Assembly (NCBI GenBank): GCA_012519955.1
Contig: JAAYPH010000178.1
Location: 1-53,863 of the forward strand
Direction of reading: 5' to 3'
Length of the DNA: 53,863 nt
Source: Candidatus Epulonipiscium sp.
GTDB lineage: Bacteria; Bacillota; Clostridia; Lachnospirales; Defluviitaleaceae
Shown: piece after piece, positions 25,621 through 34,627 of the stretch
Position numbering within the stretch: position 1 is the stretch's first letter
Layout: each line of letters opens with the position of its first letter
The notes under the pieces: generated by a model
Seen by the model: the letters and a program-made list of their open reading frames with translations, nothing else
Told to the model about the DNA's origin: nothing
Database searches by the model: none
Program-made: the position numbers and the translations under genes

Positions 25621-25651
25621 ATTGCAATAATACAATATAGGAGGGCTCAAT

Positions 25652-26515
25652 ATGTTAGATATTGCGATTATTGGTGCTGGGCCTGCTGGGCTTTCTGCGG
25701 CAATTAATGGAGTAATAAGAAATAAAAAAGTAATTGTGTTTGGGAGAAATCCCAAAAGCAGTTATTTGTACAAAGCAGAAAGAGTGGATAACTATTTAGG
25801 CCTGCCTAATATCAGTGGCCCTGGAATGGTGGAGCAATTTATAAAGCATGCACAGACCCTTGGAGTGGAGTTCCATGAAGGCAGGATATTGGAAATCTTT
25901 TCTATGGGAGACTACTATACTTTGAATGTTGAAAATGAATTTTACGAAGCTAAAACTGTTATTATAGCGACCGGTATTCCTAAGGCTAAGTATATTCCAG
26001 GAGAAAAAGAGCTTCTAGGAAAAGGCGTAAGCTACTGCGGAACCTGTGACGGACCTTTATTTCGCGGGAAAACAACTATGGTCATTGGAGAAATTGAGGA
26101 AGCGGAGGAAGATGTGAATTTCCTTCAGGAAATTTGCAGCAAGGTATACTTTCTTCCCACTTACAAAGAAATAAAGAATGTTCATCCCAATGTAGAAATA
26201 TTAGAAGGCAAACCTAAAGAAATATTAGGAGACCCTTTTGTATCGGGCATTCGTATAGATGATAGAGAGATCAAAGTTGATGGGGTATTTTTAATTAAAG
26301 AGACGATTCTGGTGACACAATTAATAAAGGGTTTGGAAATGGAAGACAAAACTATTAAAGTCAATCGCAGATTAGAAACGAATTTCCCCGGAGTTTTTGC
26401 AGCAGGAGACTGTACGGGAAGACCGTATCAAGTCACTAAGGCAGTAGGAGAAGGGGCAGTAGCCGCTTTAGAAGCTGTGAGTTACCTTCATAAATTAGAA
26501 AGTAAGAATAAATAA
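25652..26515 (+). CDS. Thioredoxin-reductase-like flavoprotein lacking the NADPH motif (FFTR-like)
   Basis: The product has 287 residues, shorter than usual TrxB (about 310). The FAD motif is GAGPAGL at residues 8-14; the redox pair is C129-G-T-C132-D; the C-terminal FAD block is VFAAGDCTGRPYQVTKAVGEG. In place of the NADPH-binding GGGDSA motif it has IGEIEEAEEDV (145-155), and the HRRD motif is missing. Clostridia contain ferredoxin-dependent flavin thioredoxin reductases (FFTR) with the same losses, so ferredoxin may be the donor. It has its own promoter and terminator and no adjacent thioredoxin. The reductase family is sure; the donor is inferred. Confidence 0.85.
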   Translation: MLDIAIIGAGPAGLSAAINGVIRNKKVIVFGRNPKSSYLYKAERVDNYLGLPNISGPGMVEQFIKHAQTLGVEFHEGRILEIFSMGDYYTLNVENEFYEAKTVIIATGIPKAKYIPGEKELLGKGVSYCGTCDGPLFRGKTTMVIGEIEEAEEDVNFLQEICSKVYFLPTYKEIKNVHPNVEILEGKPKEILGDPFVSGIRIDDREIKVDGVFLIKETILVTQLIKGLEMEDKTIKVNRRLETNFPGVFAAGDCTGRPYQVTKAVGEGAVAALEAVSYLHKLESKNK

Positions 26516-26533
26516 AGGAATATAAAAGGAAAA

Positions 26534-26561
26534 ACCTTCTGCAAAGTAATTTGCAGAAGGT
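26534..26561 (+). terminator. Rho-independent terminator
   Basis: ACCTTCTGCAAA (26534-26545) pairs perfectly with TTTGCAGAAGGT (26550-26561) across GTAA, followed by a T-rich tail. Confidence 0.85.
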
Positions 26562-26681
26562 CATTTTATTTTATAGTTGATTATCTAAAATAACTAGAAT
26601 TAATTATAAGAATGTGATAAAATTATTTAAAAGCATGATGAATAACTAGATAATTTATACAATAAATTGGGAGGGGTTTTT

Positions 26682-27992
26682 ATGGAAGAAATGGACAGCA
26701 AAAATCAAGGAAAGACTCGGGATGGGATTAGCTTAATTAAGAGAATCTTTGCCGGTTCAATATTTCTTTTAGTCCTTGTATCCATTTTAGAGGGAATTAT
26801 ATTTAGTTTTGTTCTACAAGCTCTTACTCATAGCGATAAGTTCTTCTTAGTGTTTATTCTTACTATTGTGTCTAATGTACTTTTAGGAAGTATTCTTTTC
26901 ATTGTTTTTTCTAATAGCATCAAAAGGAGTGCAAAAGATCTGGTTAATTTACTCAGTGATATAAGCCAGGGGAATTTTTCAATTAATCTGGATAAAGATG
27001 TTAATAATAAAGTTTTTAGAATAATCATAGACCATATGAACTCGGTAACGGAACAAGTTCGCCATATCATCCAGGGAACTTATAGCTTAACCAAATCCAT
27101 CGTCCAATCTTCTATTGATATGACGGATAGGGTAAAAGAAGCAACTTCCTCTATTCAAGAAATATCACAAACGATAGATGAAATTGCGGTAGGTGCTTCT
27201 GAACAAGTATTACAAGCTAAAGCCAGTGTTGAAATTATGGAAAATTTATCTAACCAAATTTCAGTCGTATACGATAGCTATAATTCTATTATTAAAGAAA
27301 CAGAAAATGTGAATGTTCTAAATAAGGATGGACTCAATTCAGTTAAGACCTTAAGAGAGAAGTCAGATGACTATAATATTTCTTCACAAAAGATTTTTAC
27401 AGCAGTTGAAAATCTTACATCAACTTTAAATAATATTGCTTCCTTTATTGAATCCATCAAGAATATAGCAGAACAAACCAATCTTCTGGCACTTAACGCA
27501 GCGATCGAAGCGGCAAGAGCAGGGGATGCCGGAAAAGGATTTGCAGTGGTTGCAGAAGAAGTAAGAAAACTAGCGGATCAAAGTAAAGTATTTACAGAAC
27601 AAATCAGCAGTATGATGAACAATATTCAAAGAGATTCGGAACAGGCCATTGAAGCGATGACATCCATGAAAAACGTTTCTCAGCAACAAATCATGTCTGT
27701 TAATCAAACGGAAGATTCCTTTAATAAAATTGCCAATGCAGTGGATTCTATCATATTAAAAATTAATGCAACAAACGAAGCGATAAAACAAATAGAAACT
27801 GGAAAGACAGAATCTATTACAGCAATTGAAACCACAGCTCACGTTTCAGAAGAAACGGCATCTGCCAGCGAAGAACTGGCATCAACCATTGAGTTACAAC
27901 TCAATATATTTGAAGAATTAAAGAAATCTGCAGAAGAATTAAATGCACTCTCAAAAGATATGGACGAGAATCTAAGCAAGTTTAAACTTTAA
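26682..27992 (+). CDS. Methyl-accepting chemotaxis protein without extracellular sensor domain
   Basis: The product has 436 residues. Two transmembrane helices (about residues 22-46 and 53-77) are separated by only a few residues, so there is no ligand domain outside the membrane. A short linker leads to a long antiparallel signalling coil. The conserved tip [20 protein letters not shown] and [15 protein letters not shown] mark the CheA/CheW-binding end. There is no C-terminal CheR pentapeptide. The SD is GGGAGGGG. It may sense membrane state, voltage or an intracellular signal, or work through a partner. It precedes the stress locus, but a terminator separates them. Confidence 0.9.
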   Translation: MEEMDSKNQGKTRDGISLIKRIFAGSIFLLVLVSILEGIIFSFVLQALTHSDKFFLVFILTIVSNVLLGSILFIVFSNSIKRSAKDLVNLLSDISQGNFSINLDKDVNNKVFRIIIDHMNSVTEQVRHIIQGTYSLTKSIVQSSIDMTDRVKEATSSIQEISQTIDEIAVGASEQVLQAKASVEIMENLSNQISVVYDSYNSIIKETENVNVLNKDGLNSVKTLREKSDDYNISSQKIFTAVENLTSTLNNIASFIESIKNIAEQTNLLALNAAIEAARAGDAGKGFAVVAEEVRKLADQSKVFTEQISSMMNNIQRDSEQAIEAMTSMKNVSQQQIMSVNQTEDSFNKIANAVDSIILKINATNEAIKQIETGKTESITAIETTAHVSEETASASEELASTIELQLNIFEELKKSAEELNALSKDMDENLSKFKL

Positions 27993-28018
27993 TCATGGAC
28001 GGATATATTTTGCTATGA

Positions 28019-28055
28019 GCCTTCTGTTATTTATTTTGACAGAAGGCGTTTTTTT
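28019..28055 (+). terminator. Rho-independent terminator
   Basis: GCCTTCTGT (28019-28027) pairs with ACAGAAGGC (28039-28047), followed by seven T (28049-28055). Confidence 0.85.
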
Positions 28056-28107
28056 AAAGAAATCAAGGAAGACCCTAAATTTTTGTTTATTTGTGAGGAG
28101 GGATCAA

Positions 28108-28824
28108 GTGAGTAAGCATATATGTAACTGTGAACATTGTCAGCATAAGCTTTGTGCCAAAAACGTACCCATATTTTCTTTATTAGATCCTGAAGAGATT
28201 GAAAAAGTAGTCAGTTTGATTGTAAGAAGAAAGTATTCCAAGGGTGAAATTATTGTATTAGAGGGCTCCAGTTTAGGAAGTCTTGTTATTATCAATAAAG
28301 GACGAGTAAAGGCATTCAGGCATACATACGAAGGAAAAGAGCAGATACTCTATATTTTTTCCGAAGGAGATTTCTTTGGAGAAAAGAATTTAATTATAAA
28401 TCAAAAAGCAACCTATACTGTGGAAGCCTTAGAAGATACCAATATATGTATGATTAGTAAAAACGATTTTCAGATACTCCTGAAAGAGTATCCGGCAATT
28501 AGTTATAAAGTCATGGAAGAACTGTGTAATCGACTGATTCGCCTGGAGAATGCTGTTGAAAGTATGAGTATAAAGAATGTAGAGGCAAGAATCAGTTCCG
28601 TACTTCTCGAGTTTGCGAACAAATATGGCAAGCCTCATTCTAAAGGAATTTTAGTAGAACTCCCATTAAGTCGTGAGGGAATCGCTAATTATATTGGATT
28701 AACCAGAGAAACTGTAAGCCGTAAGATGAGTCTTTTACAGGACGAAGGCATTATAGAGATGGTGGGCAATAAAAAGGTTATTATTGTTGACAAAGAAGCA
28801 TTAGAAGATTCAATAAATCATTAA
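28108..28824 (+). CDS. Crp/Fnr-family transcription regulator with Cys-rich N terminus
   Basis: The product has 238 residues. Cys6, 8, 11 and 16 (in ICNCEHCQHKLC) precede a cyclic-nucleotide-type beta-roll (EGSSLGSLVIINKGRVKAF ... GDFFGEKNLI), a dimer helix and an HTH (GIANYIGLTRETVSRKMSLL). FNR-type proteins use a similar cluster to bind 4Fe-4S and sense O2 or NO; HcpR-type regulators do so for nitrosative stress. The neighbours (RIC, DUF1858, DUF438) support that role. I chose the GTG at 28108 because TGAGGAGGG stands before it; the upstream open frame contains the preceding terminator. Cluster binding is inferred. Confidence 0.88.
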   Translation: MSKHICNCEHCQHKLCAKNVPIFSLLDPEEIEKVVSLIVRRKYSKGEIIVLEGSSLGSLVIINKGRVKAFRHTYEGKEQILYIFSEGDFFGEKNLIINQKATYTVEALEDTNICMISKNDFQILLKEYPAISYKVMEELCNRLIRLENAVESMSIKNVEARISSVLLEFANKYGKPHSKGILVELPLSREGIANYIGLTRETVSRKMSLLQDEGIIEMVGNKKVIIVDKEALEDSINH

Positions 28825-28941
28825 AATATGAGTCCAATCACAGTATTATTTTCAAATATGGGTTATTCTTTAATCATCAAAGATGATCGCTTACTTAGTG
28901 ACAATAAAAACGAAAATAATAATGTGAATGGAGGAATCATA

Positions 28942-29634
28942 ATGAGTATTTTTAACACTTCTCAAACGCTTGGAGAAATTGTATCCATAATGCCAAAGGC
29001 CAGTGAAGTTTTTAAAGCGTATCAAATAGATTTTTGCTGTGGAGGCAATAGACCTTTACAGGAGGCAATCAAAGAGCAAAATTTAAACGAAGAAGAAATT
29101 TTAGCAAAACTTGATGCGGCATATGAAGAAACAAAGAAGATTAAAAATGCGGTTGATTTTAGAACCTTATCTTCCAGTGAACTGATTGATTATATTCTGA
29201 ATACCCATCATAACTTTGCTAAACAGATTTTACCAAGTATAAGCGAAATGACAACAAAGATTTTAAGGGTTCACGGCTCTCACCATGAGGAACTTTTCCA
29301 GGTTCATAAGCTTTTCCATGGATTAAAGACAGAATTGGAACAACATTTTATTAAAGAAGAAGAGATTTTATTCCCAATTATAAAGCAGTATGATATTGAG
29401 CCATCCGAAGAATTACTGGATAAAATCAGGAAAGTGATGAAAGAAACTGAGGATGAGCATGATGGAGCCGGAGATATTCTTAAAGAGCTTAGAAACATTA
29501 CAAAGGATTATGCTGTGCCAGATGACGGATGCGCTACCTACGAGTTGGCTTATAAGCAGATACAAGATTTGGAAGCCGATCTGTTTGAGCATATCCATTT
29601 AGAGAATAATATACTATTTAAGAGATTTGACTAA
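28942..29634 (+). CDS. scdA: RIC-family di-iron Fe-S cluster repair protein
   Basis: The product has 230 residues, the length of ScdA/YtfE. The N-terminal DUF542 domain has the conserved IDFCCGGNRPL with the Cys pair. The hemerythrin-like domain supplies iron ligands, seen as NTHHNFAKQ, VHGSHHEE, HFIKEEEILFP, EDEHDGAG and HIHLENNILFKRF. RIC proteins repair Fe-S clusters damaged by NO or peroxide in the cytoplasm. The start at 28942 has the SD GGAGG; the frame is open to 28828 in the non-coding leader. A short palindrome (ATCATC-AAA-GATGAT, 28873-28887) lies in the leader and could be an operator. Confidence 0.9.
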   Translation: MSIFNTSQTLGEIVSIMPKASEVFKAYQIDFCCGGNRPLQEAIKEQNLNEEEILAKLDAAYEETKKIKNAVDFRTLSSSELIDYILNTHHNFAKQILPSISEMTTKILRVHGSHHEELFQVHKLFHGLKTELEQHFIKEEEILFPIIKQYDIEPSEELLDKIRKVMKETEDEHDGAGDILKELRNITKDYAVPDDGCATYELAYKQIQDLEADLFEHIHLENNILFKRFD

Positions 29635-29636
29635 TC

Positions 29637-29660
29637 AAGGGGGAGCAATTGCTCACCCTT
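29637..29660 (+). terminator. Possible terminator or palindromic site after the RIC gene
   Basis: AAGGGGGAGCAA (29637-29648) is an imperfect inverted repeat of TTGCTCACCCTT (29649-29660). The T run is weak, so termination is uncertain; the distance to the next gene is about 70 bases. Confidence 0.35.
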
Positions 29661-29731
29661 TATCATTAACTTGTGAGTATATTTTTTACTTATATGGTTG
29701 AAAATACATTATGATTGTTTGAGGTGATGAT

Positions 29732-29959
29732 ATGGCGAAAACGATAGATTTTTCCAAGACAGTATATGAGCTGTGGGAGGACAACCCTGAAATCATTGAT
29801 GTTATGAAAAGTTTAGGTTTTGACGCCATTTCTAATCCTGCAATGCTAAGTACTGCAGGAAGAGTAATGACGATACCAAAAGGGGCCGCTATGAAAGGCA
29901 TACCTTTAGATCAGATTAAAGAAGAATTTATCAGGCAGGGATATACTATTAAGGAGTAA
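29732..29959 (+). CDS. DUF1858 small protein
   Basis: The product has 75 residues. It matches DUF1858 in TVYELWEDNPEIIDVMKSLGFDAISNP, the same helical module that occurs in RIC-related proteins. It commonly stands next to, or is fused with, DUF438 hemerythrin proteins in anaerobes. The SD GAGGTGATG is 8 bases upstream. It is 12 bases from the DUF438 gene, so the pair forms an operon. The exact function is unknown; a part of NO or O2 defence is likely. Confidence 0.85.
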   Translation: MAKTIDFSKTVYELWEDNPEIIDVMKSLGFDAISNPAMLSTAGRVMTIPKGAAMKGIPLDQIKEEFIRQGYTIKE

Positions 29960-29971
29960 GGAGGAAAGTTT

Positions 29972-31201
29972 ATGAGTGAAGTGATTAATAATCGAGAGTA
30001 CAGACAAAAAGTTTTAAAAGAGCTGATCGGAGAACTACATAAGGGAAAAACCGTTGACGAAGTGAAGCCGAGATTTGAAAAGCTTATTGAAGGCATCGAT
30101 GCTACGGAAATTGCACAAATGGAGCAAGCCTTAATTATGGAAGGTATGCCTGTGGAGGAGATTCAACGACTTTGCGATGTACATGCAGCCGTATTTAAAG
30201 GTTCCATAGAAGAAATTCATAGGCCTACCAAGCCAGAAGATACACCGGGACACCCAGTACATACCTTTAAACTTGAAAACAGAGCAATTGAAAGATTAAT
30301 CAACGACAAGATACTGCCCCATTTACAAGATGTACAAACTAGCGACAATGGGGAAAATATAGAAAAACTTGTGGAAGATTTTAATGCCCTATGGGAAATA
30401 GACAAGCATTATTTAAGAAAAGAAAATCTCCTATTCCCCTTTATGGAAAAGTACGGTATTACTGCTCCGCCTAAAGTAATGTGGGGAGTGGACGATGAAA
30501 TAAGAGAAGAGATTAAGGAAGTAAAAAATCTGCTTGCTCATTACAATGGAGAAAAAACTGTCCTAATTGACAAGATTAATAATGCAATTAATAAAGTGAA
30601 AGAGATGATTTTTAAGGAAGAAAATATACTTTTCCCAATGGTTTTGGAAACCTTATCTGAGGATGAGTGGCTAAAGATAGAAGAAGAAAGCAGGGAGATC
30701 GGTTATACGTTTATAGATGTAAAGTCAAAATGGAAGCCGGTTCGCGTCAATGTTGAACAAAAGGTTCAAAATGAAGGAGAAAAACCCTCTAATAACGGAT
30801 ATATAAAATTTGAAACAGGTATTCTTACTCCTGAAGAAATTAACGGTATGTTCAATACGCTGCCTTTAGACATAACCTTTGTAGATAAAGATGGACTTGT
30901 TAAATATTTCTCTCAGGGGAAAGAAAGAATATTCCCAAGAACTAAAGCGGTAATCGGCAGAGAAGTAAAGAATTGTCATCCTCCTGCCAGCGTGCATATC
31001 GTAGAAAAAATTGTTGAAGACTTAAAAACCGGTAAGAAGGATAACGAAGACTTTTGGATCAAAATGGGTGACAAATATGTGTTCATCAGATATTTTGCAG
31101 TAAGAGATGAAAAAGGCGAATTTTTGGGTGTCATGGAAGTAACGCAGAATATCAAACCTATACAGGAAATTTCCGGCGAAAAAAGACTGCTATCGGATTA
31201 A
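29972..31201 (+). CDS. DUF438/hemerythrin/PAS protein
   Basis: The product has 409 residues. Order: DUF438 domain (about 1-80, REYRQKVLKELIGELHKGK), a hemerythrin-like four-helix bundle (about 85-235, with HPVHTFKLEN, WEIDKHYLRKENLLFP, HYNGE and EENILFPMVLETL), and a C-terminal PAS domain (about 280-400, DITFVDKDGLVKYFSQG). The bundle likely binds a di-iron or haem centre, and the PAS domain may hold haem or bind a partner. The SD AGGAGG precedes the start. It is the second gene of an operon with DUF1858, next to RIC and the Fnr-like regulator, supporting NO or O2 sensing or scavenging. Confidence 0.88.
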   Translation: MSEVINNREYRQKVLKELIGELHKGKTVDEVKPRFEKLIEGIDATEIAQMEQALIMEGMPVEEIQRLCDVHAAVFKGSIEEIHRPTKPEDTPGHPVHTFKLENRAIERLINDKILPHLQDVQTSDNGENIEKLVEDFNALWEIDKHYLRKENLLFPFMEKYGITAPPKVMWGVDDEIREEIKEVKNLLAHYNGEKTVLIDKINNAINKVKEMIFKEENILFPMVLETLSEDEWLKIEEESREIGYTFIDVKSKWKPVRVNVEQKVQNEGEKPSNNGYIKFETGILTPEEINGMFNTLPLDITFVDKDGLVKYFSQGKERIFPRTKAVIGREVKNCHPPASVHIVEKIVEDLKTGKKDNEDFWIKMGDKYVFIRYFAVRDEKGEFLGVMEVTQNIKPIQEISGEKRLLSD

Positions 31202-31217
31202 ATTAATTAAATCTTTT

Positions 31218-31258
31218 TTACATAGGGAAATCTGAGAAACTTCTTATGTAATAAATAA
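31218..31258 (+). repeat. Copy A of a small palindromic intergenic repeat
   Basis: TTACATA (31218-31224) and TATGTAA (31245-31251) frame an imperfect palindrome that aligns with copy B on the minus strand (CATAGG-AAATC ... TATG-AATAA). It is the most diverged of three copies and lies 17 bases after the DUF438 stop codon. Confidence 0.5.
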
Positions 31259-31292
31259 ACGGTTATCATCCTTATCGGATGGTAACCGTTTT
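31258..31292. terminator. Bidirectional terminator
   Basis: AAACGGTTATCATCC (31258-31272) pairs with GGATGGTAACCGTTT (31277-31291) with one mismatch-tolerant G-T pair and a short loop. It ends the DUF438 transcript and the leftward MATE gene, whose stop lies in the loop. Confidence 0.8.
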
Positions 31293-32669
31293 CCATTTTC
31301 CACTTCTAAATCGAATATAAATAATGCCCCAGCGAACAAATTGATCTACAAATACCCCCATCCAGGCGCCGGGAAGTCCCAGATTGAAAAAGTTAACCAA
31401 TACATAAGCCAGAAAGACTCGAATACCCAGAACACCGATAAAAGTGGATATAAGAGGCCAGAAGGTATCTCCGGCACCTCTTAATCCCCCTGCCAGTATA
31501 AGTTGAGAAGACTGAAAGGGCTGCACCAAAGCTATAATTTTTAATGCAACGGAAGCTTTTTGGATAATTTCAGGATCGCTGGTGTATAAAGAAATCAGCT
31601 GAGGACTAAAAACAAAGAATAGAAATGCCATAATAGAAGAAATCAAAGATCCAATTCGTCTGGATTCTTTTGCATAAGCCTCGGCACGTTCCGGGTCTTT
31701 TGCCCCAAGTCCTTGTCCTACCAGGGATGAAGTTGCAATACCAAAAGCTTGACCCGGGTTAAAGGACAGTCCGAGAATGCTTAAACATATTTGATGGGCT
31801 GCAAAAACAACCGTTCCCAACCCGGCCACAATTTTTGCAAACAGCAGTAAACCTATTCTAAGAGCCATCTGCTCTAAAGAGGCAGGAACTCCGATTTTAA
31901 TTAAATTGACTAAAATATCTTTATCAAACTTAAAACGTTCTTTAAAGGTTAATTGTATAATACTTTTTCCTCGAAAGAGATATGTGATTAAAATAATGCT
32001 GGCAAGAAACTGTGAGAATGCAGTAGATATACCTGCTCCTGTTACTCCAAGGGGTGGTACGCCTAAAAGTCCATAAATAAGAATGGCGTTCCCTATGACA
32101 TTAATAAGATTAACACTTAAATTAATACGCATAGTGGTTTTCGTATTGCCTGCACCCCTTAAGGCTGCAGATATTGCAAAATTAAAAGATTGAAACAAAA
32201 ATCCAATAGAAACAACTCTGAAATATCCTCTTCCAACGGTTAAGGTATCCGTTTGTGCTCCCATAAAGCTAAGGATAGGATCGGCAAAAAAGATACCCAC
32301 TAAAGACAGTGGTATTGCCAGTAAAACCAAGGTAAGAAGGATAATGTGCTGAAGAACGTTTTCTATCTTATCGGTTTGTTTTGCTCCTACATATCGAGCA
32401 ATGATAGCAGTTCCCCCAATATTCAATGCTTGCACAAGGGAAAGGCCGATAAAAAGCGGTTGATTGGTCATGCCTACGGCAGAGATGGAAGCGGCTGCTA
32501 TAGCAGGATCTGCTATTCTGCCTAACATAATCATATCTATCATTCCAAATAATGAGCCGAGAAGCAATTCCACCAACACAGGCCAGGCAATCCCAAGCAC
32601 ATTTTTTTGGGTATTTGAAAGCAGATTATGCACAGTGTTCAGCTTTTTTGAAGCATAGTTCTTAATCAT
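31272..32669 (-). CDS. MATE-family multidrug/cation antiporter
   Basis: The product has 465 residues with twelve predicted helices in two homologous halves, as in MatE domains. Landmarks: WPVLVELLLGSLFGMIDMIMLG, GGTAIIARYVGAKQ, ALRGAGNTKT and, in the second half, GIATSSLVGQGLGAKDPERA and GGLRGAGDTFWPL. It exports drugs or metabolites using a sodium or proton gradient. I chose the ATG at 32669 over a longer frame to 32753, because family similarity begins soon after it; the SD (GGAAAGAAG) is weak, so the start is uncertain. Confidence 0.9.
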   Translation of the reverse strand: MIKNYASKKLNTVHNLLSNTQKNVLGIAWPVLVELLLGSLFGMIDMIMLGRIADPAIAAASISAVGMTNQPLFIGLSLVQALNIGGTAIIARYVGAKQTDKIENVLQHIILLTLVLLAIPLSLVGIFFADPILSFMGAQTDTLTVGRGYFRVVSIGFLFQSFNFAISAALRGAGNTKTTMRINLSVNLINVIGNAILIYGLLGVPPLGVTGAGISTAFSQFLASIILITYLFRGKSIIQLTFKERFKFDKDILVNLIKIGVPASLEQMALRIGLLLFAKIVAGLGTVVFAAHQICLSILGLSFNPGQAFGIATSSLVGQGLGAKDPERAEAYAKESRRIGSLISSIMAFLFFVFSPQLISLYTSDPEIIQKASVALKIIALVQPFQSSQLILAGGLRGAGDTFWPLISTFIGVLGIRVFLAYVLVNFFNLGLPGAWMGVFVDQFVRWGIIYIRFRSGKWKTVTIR

Positions 32670-32830
32670 AATATTACTTCTTTCCAATAATATTCTAGTT
32701 GCTTTTCCCAAAAGACATTTTGGATTATACCATATTTTGATAAATGCTGCCACTTTCTCATTCTTTCCTGCATTGACTAATTTTTATACACATAAAATAG
32801 TAGAAAGGATATAGGAGGGGGAATTATGGA

Positions 32831-33508
32831 ATGAGTACATTTTTTATTCCTTTATTTTCAGTTTTAATTATTGTACTTCTTAATATAATACAAATTAAAG
32901 GCCATCCTAACAGAATTTTGAGAAGTATTTGCTTAATACTTTTTACATTTACAGGACTCAGGTATATTGCTTTAATTGTCTTTACCCTTAGTTCTAATAT
33001 AGATATTTTAAAGTTTTTCTCTTATTTTTATTATGCTTCATCCATAGGTATAACTATTCCTTCGGTGTTAGCTTTATGGTATATCATTCCTAGATTTAGG
33101 GAAAGAATAAAAGAATGGGTAGTTTTGCTCTTATTTTCTCCATTTATCTTTTTTTATCTGAATCTCATATATTTACAGCCGGTTCAAATCATAAAGCATG
33201 ACGGTTTTGGCTATAGGCTGCAGCTTATTTCACCCTGGAACCATTGGTTGAGTATGGTTCAAGGAATTTTTACGCTTATGGTTTTATGTATGTGTTTTTA
33301 TGGATTTAGATCATATAAATATAAGTTTCCCCGAAGTCAATATCTTTTATTTATCTTAGGATACATTCTGACAACCATTGATGGATTGTGTATGTTATTT
33401 AATACCGTTTACCCTATTGAACCTTTTGTATTTTCAGAAGCTTTTATACTGATTGCTATATTATATGCTTTTGCTGCAAAGCCGATTAAAGAGAAGTATA
33501 AGCATTAG
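32831..33508 (+). CDS. Seven-helix membrane protein of unknown function
   Basis: The product has 225 residues with seven predicted transmembrane helices evenly spaced, N terminus outside, resembling the 7TM sensor input modules of some histidine kinases but with no kinase attached. No conserved motif recognised. The translation start is odd: GGAGG (32814-32818) is 7 bases from an ATG at 32826 that encodes only Met-Glu-stop, and the gene's own ATG at 32831 overlaps that stop (ATGA). Single-gene unit; no functional partners nearby. Confidence 0.65.
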   Translation: MSTFFIPLFSVLIIVLLNIIQIKGHPNRILRSICLILFTFTGLRYIALIVFTLSSNIDILKFFSYFYYASSIGITIPSVLALWYIIPRFRERIKEWVVLLLFSPFIFFYLNLIYLQPVQIIKHDGFGYRLQLISPWNHWLSMVQGIFTLMVLCMCFYGFRSYKYKFPRSQYLLFILGYILTTIDGLCMLFNTVYPIEPFVFSEAFILIAILYAFAAKPIKEKYKH

Positions 33509-33600
33509 ACAGAGTAGTTATTATGCTTTATAATTCAATTATTGAGAATAGAGTTCATAGGAAAAAAGGCGAGCAATAATTTACAAAGGAGGCATAATCA

Positions 33601-34551
33601 TTGAAAATACTATCATCTCTCAATATTGGAGAAAACAATGTAGAACGTTTAGAGAAAAAATTTGACTGTGTTGAATTTTATATGTATAAAGATATAGAGC
33701 AAGCAGGAGATCATTTAGAAGATGCAGAGATTTTTGTCACTTTTGGTTTCGATACGACAGCAGATTTAATTGAAAAAATGAAAAAATTAAAATGGATTCA
33801 ATGCATGTCAACGGGAATAGATATGCTTCCCTTTGAAACATTAAAGGAGAGAAATATTCTTTTGACCAATGTTACGGGAATTCATGGAATACCTATTGCC
33901 GAGTATGTAATGGCTGTTATTCTCAATGATCGTATTGATGGCTTTAGACTTTACGAACAGCAGAAAAATAAGATATGGAAAAGAAAGATGAACTTTGAAG
34001 AAGTATTCGGAAAAACAATAACGATTCTTGGAACAGGTACCATTGGAAAAGAAATTGCAAGAAAGGCGAAGGCTTTCGATATGAAAACCATAGGAGTAAA
34101 TACCAGTGGAAAACCTGTGGATTATTTTGATGAAATCTTCCCGACCTGTGAATTGAATAAAGCTTTATCTCAAGGAGATTTTGTTGTAGATACCCTTCCT
34201 TTAACCCATGAAACCAAAAAAATATTAGGGAAAGAACAGTTTGCAAGTATGAAAGATTCTGCTTACTTTATTAACATCGGAAGAGGAGCAACAGTGGATG
34301 AGGGGGCACTCATTGAGGCGCTTCAAAACCATATAATAAGAGGAGCAGCCCTTGATGTATTTGAAAAAGAGCCTTTGCCTCAGGACAGTCCCTTGTGGAC
34401 AATGAAAAATGTATCTATTACCCCTCATATTTCGGGTTTATCCAATATGTATATGAATCGAGCAGTGCCTATTTTCGAACATAATTTAAAAACTTATATT
34501 GAAGGAAAAGAGGATTATATCAATAAAGTAGATTTGAATAAAGAATATTAA
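33601..34551 (+). CDS. D-isomer-specific 2-hydroxyacid dehydrogenase family protein
   Basis: The product has 316 residues. The NAD-binding motif is ITILGTGTIGKEIARKA; the catalytic set is Arg in INIGRGATVDEGALIEAL, Glu in VFEKEPLP and His in SITPHISG. It reduces 2-ketoacids or oxidises D-2-hydroxyacids; the substrate cannot be assigned. The start is TTG at 33601, with AAAGGAGG 8 bases upstream; no ATG fits. The N-terminal domain lacks the serA-type ACT extension. Single gene with a terminator. Confidence 0.88.
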   Translation: MKILSSLNIGENNVERLEKKFDCVEFYMYKDIEQAGDHLEDAEIFVTFGFDTTADLIEKMKKLKWIQCMSTGIDMLPFETLKERNILLTNVTGIHGIPIAEYVMAVILNDRIDGFRLYEQQKNKIWKRKMNFEEVFGKTITILGTGTIGKEIARKAKAFDMKTIGVNTSGKPVDYFDEIFPTCELNKALSQGDFVVDTLPLTHETKKILGKEQFASMKDSAYFINIGRGATVDEGALIEALQNHIIRGAALDVFEKEPLPQDSPLWTMKNVSITPHISGLSNMYMNRAVPIFEHNLKTYIEGKEDYINKVDLNKEY

Positions 34552-34563
34552 TATTACAAAAGC

Positions 34564-34587
34564 CTGCGGTTTCCGCAGACTTTTTTT
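34564..34587 (+). terminator. Rho-independent terminator
   Basis: CTGCGG (34564-34569) pairs with CCGCAG (34573-34578) across TTT, extended by flanking AG/CT pairs and followed by seven T (34581-34587). Confidence 0.85.
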
Positions 34588-34588
34588 A

Positions 34589-34622
34589 TTGCATAGGAAA
34601 TTCCTCCGGATTTCCTATGCAA
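34589..34622. repeat. Copy B of the small palindromic repeat
   Basis: TTGCATAGGAAAT (34589-34601) pairs with ATTTCCTATGCAA (34610-34622) around TCCTCCGG. CATAGGAAATTCCTC (34592-34606) is identical, in inverse orientation, to part of copy C at 50860-50874. It lies directly after a terminator. Confidence 0.65.
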
Positions 34623-34627
34623 TAAAA

